Assembly (NCBI GenBank): GCA_945910005.1 | Contig: OX246748.1 | Location: 12,370,423 to 12,434,422, forward strand | Length of the DNA stretch: 64,000 nucleotides | Direction of reading: 5' to 3' | Source of the DNA: Isoperla grammatica | Lineage: Eukaryota > Arthropoda > Insecta > Plecoptera > Perlodidae | In this document: positions 36,101 to 49,900 of the stretch, one piece after another | How positions within the stretch are numbered: the stretch's first letter is position 1 | Layout of the letters: every line of letters starts with the position of its first letter | Program-made: the position numbers and the translations under genes | The notes under the pieces: generated by a model | Told to the model about the DNA's origin: nothing | The model's database searches: none | What the model saw: the letters and a program-made list of their open reading frames with translations, nothing else

Positions 36101-39100
36101 TACAGACAAATTAAAATGTCGAATCAAAGAAAACGTTTTCTACTTCTAGTAAAGTTAGACTGAATCGAGATATGTACTTGTTTTACGAGATCCGTACTTA
36201 GCTTGCAACTTGTTTGATTTGGGATCGAATGAGAACAGCTGTTGACTCGCATACCTCTATAATAGGCGTATGGCTTTTAGTTGCCGAGTACACTAAATAC
36301 TATGATGTTTGTAAACGAAGAAGTAGTATTCAAATTTACTTTGACGGAAGTTTAAAGACACCTTTTACATCTCCACACGTCAAATAATTCATAAAAAATG
36401 TATTGAAATACTTTAAAAAAATGTTTGAATAGTACTTTTTAAATCTATAACAAAATCATTACCTTAAAATTGGCTCCCTGCATTTGGATCACCACTTTAA
36501 CATTTTATAAAGAACAATATTTCCTTGCTCCTTGCTGAAATTTGCTTTTAGTACGACACCATTATGTTCTCTGAGAAACACAATAATAGTTCTCTAACGT
36601 CATAATTTTTTTTAAATCAGTATAATTTAAATGTAAGATCATAATTTCAATGACATAATTTTATTTGATCAGCATAATTTAGACGTATGACAGTGTGCCA
36701 TCCAAATACATTTCTTTTGATCAAATGTTAAGAACCAGCTGTTTATTTTATGATGTATATGTTTTCTTACGGAACGTTCTAATCAAAACTAAGGTAATTT
36801 ATGGACTATCAAATCGATTGTGTATAACAATTTAGAAGTAGGCCTAATTTCAATTATGAATTGAGTTCTCAGGAGTCTTTTAACTATTCTATTGTTGCTT
36901 TGTTAAAAATACTAACATGACAGAAGGCTAGTTAATACTTAGATAAAAGCTTGTAGGGGAATCCAACAGCTTACCTTGTATATAACTGTGTATGACTTTG
37001 AGATACATAAATAGAACAAAAATAAAATTCGACGATTTCTGTTTTTCTGTTTATTCTGTTGACGTATCTCAACATTACAAAGTTCATCTTCAGAAGTCAT
37101 CTACAAGGTAAGCTGTTGGGTTGCCTCTAAATCTCTCTACAATAAGTATCAATTCCTGATTTTGGATTTCAATATTGATGAATTTTATCTTATAAATAGT
37201 GATGAATATTTTGCTAGCTACAAAAGGTTTTCAATAGAAAGAGCAAGCTTTCTTTAGAAAGTAAACCATGTAAAATTACTTGTTTTTTATCAAATTAAAG
37301 AATGCTACATATAGATAAAGTGAGAACGCGATACCCTGTGGGTTTCGTAAGCATTGATAGCTGAATGCTATATATTTATAATATTTAAATGAGTACGTTC
37401 GTTATTTTGAATATAATTATGGATTTAATAATAAATGAGATAGCAATCCTCTTGTTTAAAATAAAACACATATTGTGCATAACGGTGCAGTGCTTATTAA
37501 ACCTCACTGTATTGTGTTCTCATTTATTCTATGTAGTGTGACCTTCTTCATTTGTAATTAAAAACCTTATTTGCACATAGTTTTAACGCTGGGACTACCC
37601 TTACGACTTAACGAAACATCTAGGCCATAACCAAGTTCTAACGGTTTTCCTATCGTGACGGAATCGCGACCAACTCTTAATCCCCACTTATGTGACAAGC
37701 TAAGACCGTGTGTTCACTTACCCAGCGGAATCCTCACTTTCTGTCTGTTAAAAGTGATTTAAAATTATCACCTAGTAAACCAAAATATATCTTCTCCTAG
37801 AAAATAATGTGCTCTTTCCTGTAAACGTTTCTTCCAATAAATATTTCAGATTTTCTAACGTTCTAATTTGTCTTGTTGGAACACACTTTTCTAGTTAAAT
37901 AAGAGCATTTAAAAAAAACAGCAATATTTATTAAAACAAACATACATAATAAAGAACACTACATTTTCTAGGAGATAAGAGATATTTTGGTTAATTATGT
38001 GACAATTTTGAAGCATTTGAAAGAAACTTTAACAGACATACATGAAAGTTCAACAGGTAAGATGAACATGCATAAGAGCCATTCTAATAAAAAACACTGA
38101 AAGTATTTTGAACTCTAGTTAGAAAGACATTGTGGTATCAAGGAGGAGAGGAGCACAAGAAAGAGAGATATATATAGAGGTTTCGCACGCAGTAACGTTT
38201 CTACTTACGATGATCCTTCCGAACTAGATATGCTGTTGAGACTTCCATCAGTGGATGATTGTGTCTTAGCCACTAATAGTGGTACCACTTCCTGTGAACG
38301 TTGTACGCTGATAGACGTAGCTCCGCTGTTTGGGGAGCTACGTTTTCTATGGGAGCCTAGCTGAGTTCTCATGTCTGCAGCAACATACAAGCAACGCACG
38401 TAAAAGACTTTGGCCCCCAAACAACTACGGCTTGTGCGTTGCATAAGTCTTCTGTGAAACCAATTGCGGTGTTTTTGTCGAGTGGTTTTACAGCGAGAAT
38501 GAGTTTTTTTTTTATTTATTTTGGTTTTTTGTTTAAAGGGTCATGGACTAACAAAAGTTTTCAGTACATGTTGACCCCCAAAATACGAAAAAATAATTAT
38601 TAGAATTAATCATATTTCTGAATGAAGGTATTAAAAACATTCACAATTTGTTTTTTTTTGCGAAGTACCACTCACTAAAGTATCTTATGGTTATTGATCA
38701 CTCGTTATGCTCGCAAGTGGCCACCAACAGTTTTGCTCAAAACACTTGTATACATTGCGTTTGCCAAAGTCTTATCATTACATTTTTAGTGAAGACATCG
38801 CATTTGAGTGTAATCTAACTTTATCTTGACAGTTTTAAGCTCAGCTCATGTCAATCGCCATAAGAAAAACTTCTCGGTGCTCTTGGTAAAAAAAATTGCT
38901 CAAATGTTCTGTTATTTTAAATCTGAAGTATGATTACTTTAATAATTTTTAACTTTTTCGAATTTGCAGCTGTCAATATGTAGCAATAGCAGTTTTCATA
39001 TTTTTTTACCCGATTATTCCTTAATGGGAAAATGTTATGTCTAGATGTACAGGCTACCCATGTAGGTTGTTTTCATGTATTAAACGAAGGTAAATTAATA

Positions 39101-42100
39101 TTATGCGCAGTTTAACATATTATTTTGATAAAAATGTATTCAAATAAATATGAAAGATAATTCTCTGAAATGCAGACAAAATATGGGATGGATAAAAGGG
39201 AAAATTCACAAGACTAAAAATTGGAGCAGTTGATAAAAAATTAAACATAAATAAATTTAAAAAAAAAGTTGAGGTAAAAGATGACTTTTAAACTTTGTTG
39301 TCGAAATCGGGCCTTTGAGGTTGATAAATATAGATGACGACAGTATTACTTCTATGTTTACGATTTGTCATAACACGGCATCAATAAAATGTTATGACAT
39401 TTTGTGTATCTTAAAACTACTATTAAATACAGAAATAACACATGTAGGGGAATTGACTCAAATTGAAATTACGGTTTATAGGTTGAGTTATTATATTGTT
39501 TTGTTATATAACAAAAATTAATTAAAACAACACTTGTTTTTCTATAGCAATCCAATAACTCATCATACAAAATAGAATTCATAGACAGAATTTAACACTT
39601 GTACGCAAATTGTAATTTAGATACAAAATAAAACTAACATAAACCATTAAGTTATAGAAGTTATCTTATAACCACGTCTACTTTGTTGTTTAATTTAAAG
39701 TAAGTACACTCACTTTCACTATTAACTGCAGTGGTACAACTTTCCACGGACACAATTCAGTTTAGTCTCCAGATAGGCCTACATCGGTTTATATTTTCCA
39801 CATTCTACATAAAATTCCTTACGATTTGACTTGTACTGTCTGCACTAAAAAATATATAAAAAACTGTTCGTATTTCTTCTGTATACTAGAAATGTTAAGC
39901 TAAACGTCTGTCTGTTCATAATTAGATGATCTTGCTACACAATTCAGTGTCTGTCTGTTTTTTTTTTATGAGAATATTTAAGTGTGAAGAAAGCTCACGA
40001 AATTGAGGGAAGGAAAGAAGGATAAATTTAGGATAATAATTGATTACTAAGTAATAAGACTGCAAATGAGATTTTTTTGTAGCCTTCATTCTCTGAAAAG
40101 TGTAATTAAGTATACACAAAAGAGAAAAGTTCTTAATTATTTAGATTATTTTTCTAAATGTAAGTTTTCTAATAACTTTAGTCTTATGTATATTAATTCA
40201 GTTTATGACACTGTAAACCCTCGCTTTAACTTCAATTTATGTAAACAAATCAAGATTATCAACAGAGTAAATGGTTAATTCAATGGCGACATTAAACTTG
40301 TTGGATTATATCGGCGATCTTAAATTACAACTTTTAAGTTTAGATTATTATGCGACTATACGAGAACCGATAATTGGCTTCAAAGACACTTATGCAACAA
40401 TAGATAATAACTCTAATAAATTCTCTGCTTGAACATAATTCAGAGAAGAGATGTTTACCTTCTTCCCAGAGCCCATGTATTTAATTTGGATATGACTGAA
40501 GTGAAAGTTAAAAGCACGTATCTTAACATATGATTGACGACAAATGGGAATGGTGTGTTTAGCACAGAGTAAAGCTTTAACATGATTAGATTAAAAAAGT
40601 ATCATCAAAAGTCAAAAACCTTACAAAAGTAGTAAATGTGCCAAAACAAACAGCCTAAAGTAGTCAACTGTAGCAAATCTATTTATCAAATGGGAACAAT
40701 TACCTAAAATTAGATAATATACAAAATAAGACAATTTATTTAAGCTGCAAAAAATCAACATCATTCCAAGTATATTACCTAAAAGTAAAGTATAACAATA
40801 CAAAAATGTACTACGTACGACCCCAAACAGTTCGGGGAACTCCCATATGCAAAACAAATATGATGTCGTGTGCAAAAAAAATAATCGCCAAGCTTTACGT
40901 CACCTGCACGAAGTACGAGCGAAACATGTACAAAACGATGGTTGAAGATGGCGTTAGCGGCCGACTCAAAATAGGTCTGAGCAAACAAGTTGACAAATTT
41001 AAAAAAACTTCGGTCTTTTTTACAATTCCTGATGAACCGTAGCGTATCGTTACGTAATTTGTTGCGACCTGAGGCGATATTGTAACCTATGAATATTGGC
41101 GGCGTCGAATTTTTGTGAGCAAGACAAATGATTTTTAAAATGAAAAATTGTAAGCAGTGGTATTTGTAGAGAAATGATAATTCAACCTAAAATTTAGATG
41201 AAGATTCATTGGGATTATTGTTTACGTTGGAATTGAATATAAACACCTTCATTTTCGGGATCGTTTGTGAGAATTTTGATCTGTCTTCGCTCTTGGTGGA
41301 GGTGCCGGGTTGCGATATATTTATATTAATTAGTTATTATATTATAATTATATATAAAAATGAATGTTTAATTAATATTAAAAATTGAAGAGGCAATTTT
41401 CCTAAACAAAAAATCACAGAACATACATACAAACGCACATACAAACATTCAAGCATTTAATTTGTTTGACAAATATTTACAAACGCTAATACTATCTAGG
41501 TAAATCTGACTTTTCTAGCAATAACATGGTGCTTTATTTTTCCAAACAAAATCCATCAATGAACAATATGGCAATCAATAAATTTCCCAAAAGACAATTC
41601 TTGAAACATTTTTAATCTAATATTTTAATTTCTTACAAAACCACATCTAGAATATTAATCACATTTTCAATGTTAAGTAGCATTTTCGAGATGTAACTAG
41701 AAATGCTTTGCAATACGGGGACTTCCACCAACAGCTTACCTTATAGAAGTCCTCTGATTACTTCTATTTTGTAGAAATAAATAAAGCAAAAAAACAAAAA
41801 AAACAAAAAACCTCGGCCGGGTCAAACCAAGCTCTCACTTCCAAGGCAGGTGTATAAGGCTCCACGTGATGCGTCTGGCCGTACGGAGCAAGTTTTGTAT
41901 CTCAGACAGAAATTAATACACACGACATTTTGCAAAACGTTGTAAATGAAAGACGAAAAAGTTCCTACATCTGTAAATTTGGTTCAAGTTAACGATTGAT
42001 TGATATTTTGGTTTTATGTCTCACATTTTTTGCAACTTGCTAATCGAGACAAAGAAAAAGAAAAGGATATGCAATTTTATGGCAAATTAAAACCCATATA

Positions 42101-43941
42101 TGATAAGATCATGTTAATATTAATAATAATTTATTTTTGCTTTCTGACCCTCAATTCGCAATAAGACTGCAGCGCATGTGATTAATCTGGTTCTACTATG
42201 GTACTATTCCAATATATTTGTATACTTTACTTTACTATTGAAGCAGCTGCCAAAGTATTTAAGGTAAGCTGTTGGTTTTTTCCCTGACTGAAGGTTTTTC
42301 CAAGATTTTTCTCCACAAAAAGGTAAATACTGAGACTGAGTTAGTGAAATCCCTACCAATATCTTCGCTGTCTTTTCCTAGTTGTGATCTAAACAGAGAC
42401 AAGTTGTCTTTGGGCACTGTTTCCTCGGAAACAAAATTACTTTTCTGTTTTAAGACATTTTTTCCCCCTACTTGATTACTAAATAAATAAACCATCCGGA
42501 CATTTAGTTTTTGTTAGATCATTGTGCTATGTCTCTTGAGCATTACCCTTCAACTCTCAAATTCAACAACTTACTCGAAGGTAAGCTGTTGGATCCAAAG
42601 GTCCAAGGATTGGCTCCAAAGTCACCGTTTACTTATACAATAACGGTTCACAAAGACGCACCTTCATAATATATTAGGAGTTATCAATGTATCAAGTATA
42701 AGTTCGATTTTTCCTCCCCACTTACAGTTTTTACAGTTCATGTTTTACACATACATTCGTCACTTCTTCCTCACTTTAAAATTATTTTTCTCAATGGATT
42801 TTATTTACTTCAGTACATTGATCACATTTTTTTTAAATTTTGTATTTATTATTTTACTCATTACTTAGTTACTTGTTTTGTATATTCGATTATTCCTCTG
42901 CTTACTTGATCATTTAGCTATTTTTATAATTTTCTCTCTGTACTATTTATATTGTATTATTTTATACGCAATGTTTAGTTATTTTTAGGTTGGCAGTAAC
43001 TGTTTTGTTTAGAGCTGTGCTCTTTTCTGCAGACCCTTTTCCATCTTCTTTTTGAAAAATCACCAATAAAATGTTATAATTTATTACCATAAAGGATGAT
43101 AATAAACAAAACTGAACTGAACAGTAAAAGTGAAAGAATATATCTATCTACACACTTGTTGATACGGATCTACAACTGGTATTGTAGTTATAATCAGCCT
43201 TGGAGTTACAAGGAACTGTTTTTCACTGTTTTGTATACAACGTACACAGAAACACGACAAACCTGATACCTATCTTCAGGGGCCAGGCATCCGTAAATTA
43301 GTAGATACAGTATCTAGATATTGAAAAACACCATATAACCTACCGTCAGTCATCAATGAACTTCAACCACTAATGTATTGACATGCCAAAATAAAAAAGA
43401 AAGCGTTAGAATGTTTGGTACTTTGCTCATACATAATTTGAAGTGAATGGTAAGAAATTGACTGAAAACCTACTGTTTAACGAACAATTTTATATTTTTA
43501 GGTTAGATTTGAACATTATTAAGTAATGAATAAAATATTAGAGCTCTCTTGAATGTTTTTTTAACTATGATTTTTTTTCAAAGAAAACGTGAAAAAAGAT
43601 AAAAACAAACTGGGTGGATGTCAAAGAAGGCCAAGAATTTGCGACGTTGCTTCCCGTCCGGTCAAAATCGGACGATTGTGACAGCGACATACACCGTTAC
43701 AATTCGTCCGATTTTGTCCGTTCTCGTCGCATCGTGTGTGAAATTCAAAACCCCTACCAGTAACACACACTTCTTATAATTTTTCATCTATAACTTCATT
43801 TTGTCTTGATTAGTCTCACAACATTGAGTTGCGTTCGTTCACAACATCAACCCGTCAACCGATTTGATGAGACGATCACGACGAACGAACAGAAAATTCT
43901 CACGCGTTTTCTCTCGCCGACAAACACGATTGTTGTTGACC

Positions 43942-43974
<33 letters not shown>

Positions 43975-46900
43975 AGAGTTTCTCCATCTCTTCGCAAATA
44001 ATGCCTTTAGGATGTCGTAGCATGCATTCCCACGTTCACTACTGCCAACTGTTCGCACGCAGGCCTAGACATTATACAGTGAACTTATAACTAACCGACG
44101 AGTGCACAACGGCAACCATTCACTCTTGCCAACCTATGAAAAATTGCATCAGTACTATATAGCGCAAGCCACTACGAATAAAATATAAAACCAATGATGT
44201 GGAAGCCAGGAGCTATGAGCTATGCGTATAACTATTTACAACACTACATCTAATATTCCTAGATACTGAATATACGTATACGCAACAAACTGTATAATGT
44301 ATATAATGGCTAAGTATATTAGAAAATGTGGCCAACGGGCGGAAAGCTGCGTGAAACCTTTGGGATCGGGCAGGAACCAGCTTACCTTGATGACAGTATT
44401 CTGACGTGTGAAACGCAGAGCGGGGACACCGATCTGCTAACGGTTTGTCCGTAGCAGAGCTGTAGTAGATGTGTTGTGTGTCATGTGTAGGGGATGGGAC
44501 TATATCTATCATTTTTTTTTAATCAATTATTTTGAAAAACCTGAACCTGTACTTTCTGTCACCTATAAAATATGTTCCCTATACAAGAGAATGTTTACTT
44601 TTAATTAATAAAATTGTATTAAATGTGTCTACGTTTACTGCTGATAACGACCAGAGCTGATTGGAAGCTACACTAAGGGAACACTCTAGGCAGATGAGAC
44701 TTACGTTAGGCTAGAACCACATCCGTGAATCAATCTCAAATGTGAATGCCAATTAATTCTGAAGGCAAACTTTTGTAAATTATTTGTGTTGGTTTTTCAA
44801 ATCCCAATTTGTAAATTATTCTTTTAAAATTGAAATTTTGTGTTAAAATCTTGAAGAAAGGATGAATAAAAATGTATTGAATTTCGATAAAAATCACACA
44901 AATTTGATACTCAGTAAAATATTCTAGTTGAATCGAAATAAAAAAATATTTTCCATACTTTTTCTAAACACTATCTGTAGATTTTGATATGTGATATCTA
45001 ACACATTGATGTTATATTGATTTACAAAATATTGAACAAAACACGTTAAATTCTAGTGTTTTCAATATATCGGTGCTGAAGTATCTAGTGTGACAGCATG
45101 AAAAACCTTTTCGTCAAAGGGACGTCTATGCCCCACTTTTAGCATGAATTGAATTTCATGTTTTTATTGCGGTTCATGTATACATAGCCACACGTTACGT
45201 CACCCATTTGATGCGTTTATGCAGAACGAGCGAGGGTAACTTTAATCAGCTGTGATCCTCATCAACTCACAAACAATGTGTTCTATCCTGAGACAATCTT
45301 TCATCCCAATAACCACCCCCCCCTCCTCTTACCTGTTGACGAAACAAACTTCCTGAAATTTCCAACTACCCTAAAAAGTAGAAACATTTATGCAACTAAA
45401 AAAGAAAAAAATATAAAATCGTAATTATTCTCTATGATCGAATTTACTTTGAATTATTCATTATATTCTCCCACATTCAAAATATACAGTTTTCTAATCT
45501 GCGAGTTGTATTTTATCTAGAGATTGAAGAAAACAGTCAACTATTAAATAATGTATTTGTCTATGTGTACATGCGTATGTGTATGTGTGTGTCTGTGTTG
45601 CTGTTGAATTTGTAATTGGAGAATGGGAAGCTTACATGAAGCTATGCCAAGGACTTAATATTACCCCTCCCCCCTCCTCCTCCAGCCCTAGAATCCCCAG
45701 GTGGCCAACCCTGAATCTCTTAGAATAAATACTAACTACGAGCTGCCCAATACAACATGACGTTAACATCGAGAAATAATGCTACCGCAGACAATATCAA
45801 TTGTTGAAGAGCCTAATAAGTGACTAAAATGTTTACAATCATAATTCAATACTTTTACGTAATAAGCTACGTACTATGATTTACAACTATTTTGAAACTA
45901 GCTACTATTCACAATGTTACTTCCCTTGTATTATGCTTTCTAAGAAAAACTGTTGATAGAATTGAAAGAAACTAGAAAATACTTTCTTTGGTACTCCTAA
46001 TATTCTACATAAGAAAATAAATATTTTGAAGAGAAAAATTCCAAAACTGAAGGTTCTAAATTTCTAAGGAATAGGAATACTTACTATATTTTTTATAACA
46101 ACACTTAACTAGAGAGCTGAACTATATTACTATTTTAATTACTATCTGAGCATTTTCATGAGGTGAACTTATCGACTAGTTTGATTAGGTAATCATCGAA
46201 TGGCTCCACCCTTGCGGTATACTAATCTCGCACGAAACTGTTGGCTAAGAAAAATGTGCAACATCAAAATGTAGCCTAAATTAAATAATAGTCAGATGCT
46301 ACTGACCCCAAAAAAATGAAACAACAAACGAATTCTTTGCGATATTTTGAGAGCAGTCACTCACAAAATATTGTCAAGGATTTCGTTGAATTGATTATTT
46401 ATTCTCTCTTTGTGGTCAACAGCATCTTGTTTAAGTCGCATTTGTCTGAACTATTAGCTCTGAGCGATATAACACAGAAGGTAGCCTTTATGCACACTGT
46501 GACATTTTGATGAGCAAGAGTACAAAGTAGGTCGGATGTATCTCTCGCTATGGGTTCCATTTATTTGAATATGTTCACCGAACAGCAGGGTATCGAGTTT
46601 TCCAGTCAATACTGATGGTCTATTCAATATTAGTATCACCATTATTTTAGATATGGGATTTTGATCAAATCCATCCATTTTAGAAACAGATAACTTTTGA
46701 ACAATTGACGGAAAAATAAGTTTATCGAAAGTATTTTACAGAAAGATAACCTTACAGTTTTAAGAATTAAAAAATGGCAGGAAATAATAATTTTCAGAGG
46801 AAAATTAGAAGTCAACAGAAGTCAGACGTTAATAGAAGTCAAATATATAAATTCTTGATTCTTTACGGTTAAATGGTTAGCTAGTGCCCTAGTGGAGGTT

Positions 46901-49900
46901 AATCTAATAGGGATCCGGGACTTTGATTATTTACAAAGTCACTGAATTTAGAAAATCAATTTTTAGGAGTCGATATACTTCAAATAGACCTATCAATAAA
47001 ATTAGTGAAGACAAAAAATTGCATTTTCTTTTCGAAATCATTTCTGTACAAGTCGACTAAAAATGGAATTACTATTGTGAAAAATAACCTAGCAAAATTA
47101 GCTAGCAAAAACAAAAATGATCAAATATACATCCAACCCGATTTTCTCATTAATTATAGCTTTAACTAAAAAAGCACATATACTTATTTACCACTTTTTT
47201 TACCAATTTTTTTTTTTAAGCACATTTACCAATAGCCAAACCAACGTCCGATTGTACTCATTTCATAGACTTGCTCAACCCTATCAAGTGTCCATAATCG
47301 AAGCATCTAGCTTATCCCCTCTCCCCCCCCCCCCTCCCAACCCCCAAGCAAAGGATCTCAAAATTGAAACATCAAAAAACACCTTTAATGTAAAAAAAAT
47401 TAAATCAACACACATATAAACAACAAAGCTCAGCTTGAAAAAAAAAAAAAAAAAAAAAAAAAAACAGGCAAGACACTTAGAATGTTTGTTGTAGGCCGGC
47501 CGGTCGGTCGAGACAGAGACAGTTCCGACGCGGCCCGTTGGTCGAGCTGACGTCCAAAGTTGCAGCTACAAAACACAACCGGAAGGAACACATGCAACCA
47601 CATCTTATAACAGTCTCGGCTAGGGTTGTCGCTTGCTTAGCGCGACCGGTACGACGACTCGACGTCAATATACCGAACGGGTCGGTTACTGGCGTCGAGC
47701 CCTCGCCTTTCACATCGTTCGTCTCGTGATTTTTTTTTGTCGTACAAGAATTATCAAATTTATAAAAAAAAAAAAAATTAAAAAAAAATTCACGTGTAAG
47801 AGGTTACTCAAATTTGTAAAGAAATCACATTCAATTCTTTACAATACTCGAACTTCATTAAACGGTAAAAAAAAAATCACAGCCGACATCGATGTAGATA
47901 AAAATTCGACATCAAAGCAAGTGCGAGTTGTCTTTGACTTCGGATTTCCGTCGTTGCCGTTGTCGTCCACCAAATCAAACGACAACCCTAGTTTCAACGA
48001 TAGAATTTTGCCGTTGTCAAGTAATGCTGTCGCAGCAAATGCTCCAAGTGAAGTGCCTGCCTGGTTTGATTGCAACAACTCACTCCTCCTGACCTCCAAC
48101 TAACGGACGGGAGTCAAAGTTATCGGAATCAACTGATGACACATCTAGTTAATACGGTGGGGGGGCGGTTGTGTGGGGGGTGGATGGGCGGACAACAACA
48201 CATTTCTAATCATGTGAACAAGTTTCTCTCGGTATATGAATTTAACTTTGTGTGTTATTATTTTCATTTATTTATAACGTCGAATCGGTCTTTCCTCTCC
48301 GTGATAGCCAACGAGGAGCGGAAGGCGGGGGGGGGGGGGGGGAGGCACGTGGGGGGGGGGGGGGGGGTTGAAAACGATATCGTGGGTCTAACGGAAACTA
48401 TCGGGTCGGCGAGCTAACGGATTCGGGAATCGAACGAACGTTCGGATGGCGAATTTTACTTTCCCCGATCGTGGACTTTTGCGAAGAGGTCCGCGTTTGG
48501 TTGGAACGAAAGATTCTTCATCCGCGTACGTTCGAGTGGTCAATTGGTTGGGTCGTCGGAAGGAGAGCACGAAAACATGTAGCACATCTCGTACGAACGA
48601 ACTGGCAATTGAAAGCGAGGTGAGTCAAACGGGTTGGTATGTGTTACTTTATGACAATGAGTTGTTTATGCACCGTAGGTGTCATAGAATCTTGCAACTG
48701 CTTTTGGACTATTTTCATAAATAACTTAGATAAATTTCTCTGTATTTCTAAGGTTATTCTACTCAATTTTGGTTATCTTCAAGGGATACTTAGCTAAAAT
48801 GTGTTTATTTAAATGATTTAAATGGAACATTGTAATGCCATAAACAACCATATTGTTTGGTATTAAATTATGACAAATTTCACAGTAATTTCTCTTCCGG
48901 TAGGCGCTAAAAAAATAATAATGCAGTTGTATTATAATAAGAAGAAAATAGCTACATGCATGATACAGCTCACTTATGTGTATCAAAATTAACCAAACCT
49001 TTACATACCATATTTACTTTTTAGTATGATTTCTATTACCCTATCAATGAAACTAAAATATTTTGACTGAAAATCAGAAATTAAAAATCTCGAAACCAAA
49101 TAAAAAAATATATTGTCACCAAAGTGTGCTTCTTTACGAACAAGTTATTTAGTTGCTCACTCCAATAAAAACGATTCACTCTAAGAGATGTGCTAATTTT
49201 TCACAGTCCGGGAAAATGGATTTTCGATGGATTTTTTGGATTTTTTTTTTCGATGGATTTTTTTTTCAGGGTTGGTAAACAAGACGGACGGGTAGGGGGG
49301 GTATTGGCCAACCTGTCTCCGTCTTGCGATCCCTCTCCGTCGCTGGATGCGGACGAACCCTGTTTCACAAGATGCCTCACGTCGTCCGGCAAAACCTCTT
49401 CGCTTCTATGGACGGTAAATGACGTTTTGCCCTTTCGACCGAAACCTAACCTACGTTTTCGACCTGCAGACATTCCGTCAGACATGGCTACGATAAACAT
49501 TACATTTCAGCGCACGAGATTCTTTGGTAAATTTTATTAATATTAACAATGTTTTTTAATGTCTAAAGGGAGGACTACAGGACTACCAAGAAATATTGTT
49601 GTACAGCTACTTTAGTACACAATTTTTTTTAGTATTTTTTAAAACCAATACAGGGAGCATGAAACGGCGAAACTTTTCGGGCATTGATTCACCAATCTTT
49701 TTCGAATATTTTTCTTTTAAAGATATACAGTAAATTGTGGAATTATTCCAAAAAAACACAACCACTAACATGGATTTAATGTAAAACATCAATTAATAAA
49801 TACCAAAGTCTACAATATTAATTTGAGAGAGCAATAAATCACAACAGCTTATCCAAGGACAATAGACAATTTGTTAATGTAAAAACACAAAGAAACAAAG

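Larger units (their letters stand above)
33350..38208 (-). other. RIM intron of 4.9 kb
   Basis: Contains a 104-bp hairpin (34562-34665), CT/GA microsatellite tracts (35068-35215), a TIR element (35241-35380) and a second TIR element (36963-37119). No additional exon was recognised. Confidence 0.7.
38375..44385 (-). other. RIM intron of 6.0 kb
   Basis: AT-rich. Contains the 548-bp TIR element at 41728-42275, a further isolated terminus at 42580, an inverted CpG-rich patch at 43640-43740 and a poly-A run near 43947-43973. No extra exon was recognised. Confidence 0.65.

Noticed and set aside
48446..48724. Plus-strand gene starting MANFTFPDRG
   Set aside because: No recognised family and a competing frame on the other strand; kept only as part of an unexplained CpG-rich region.
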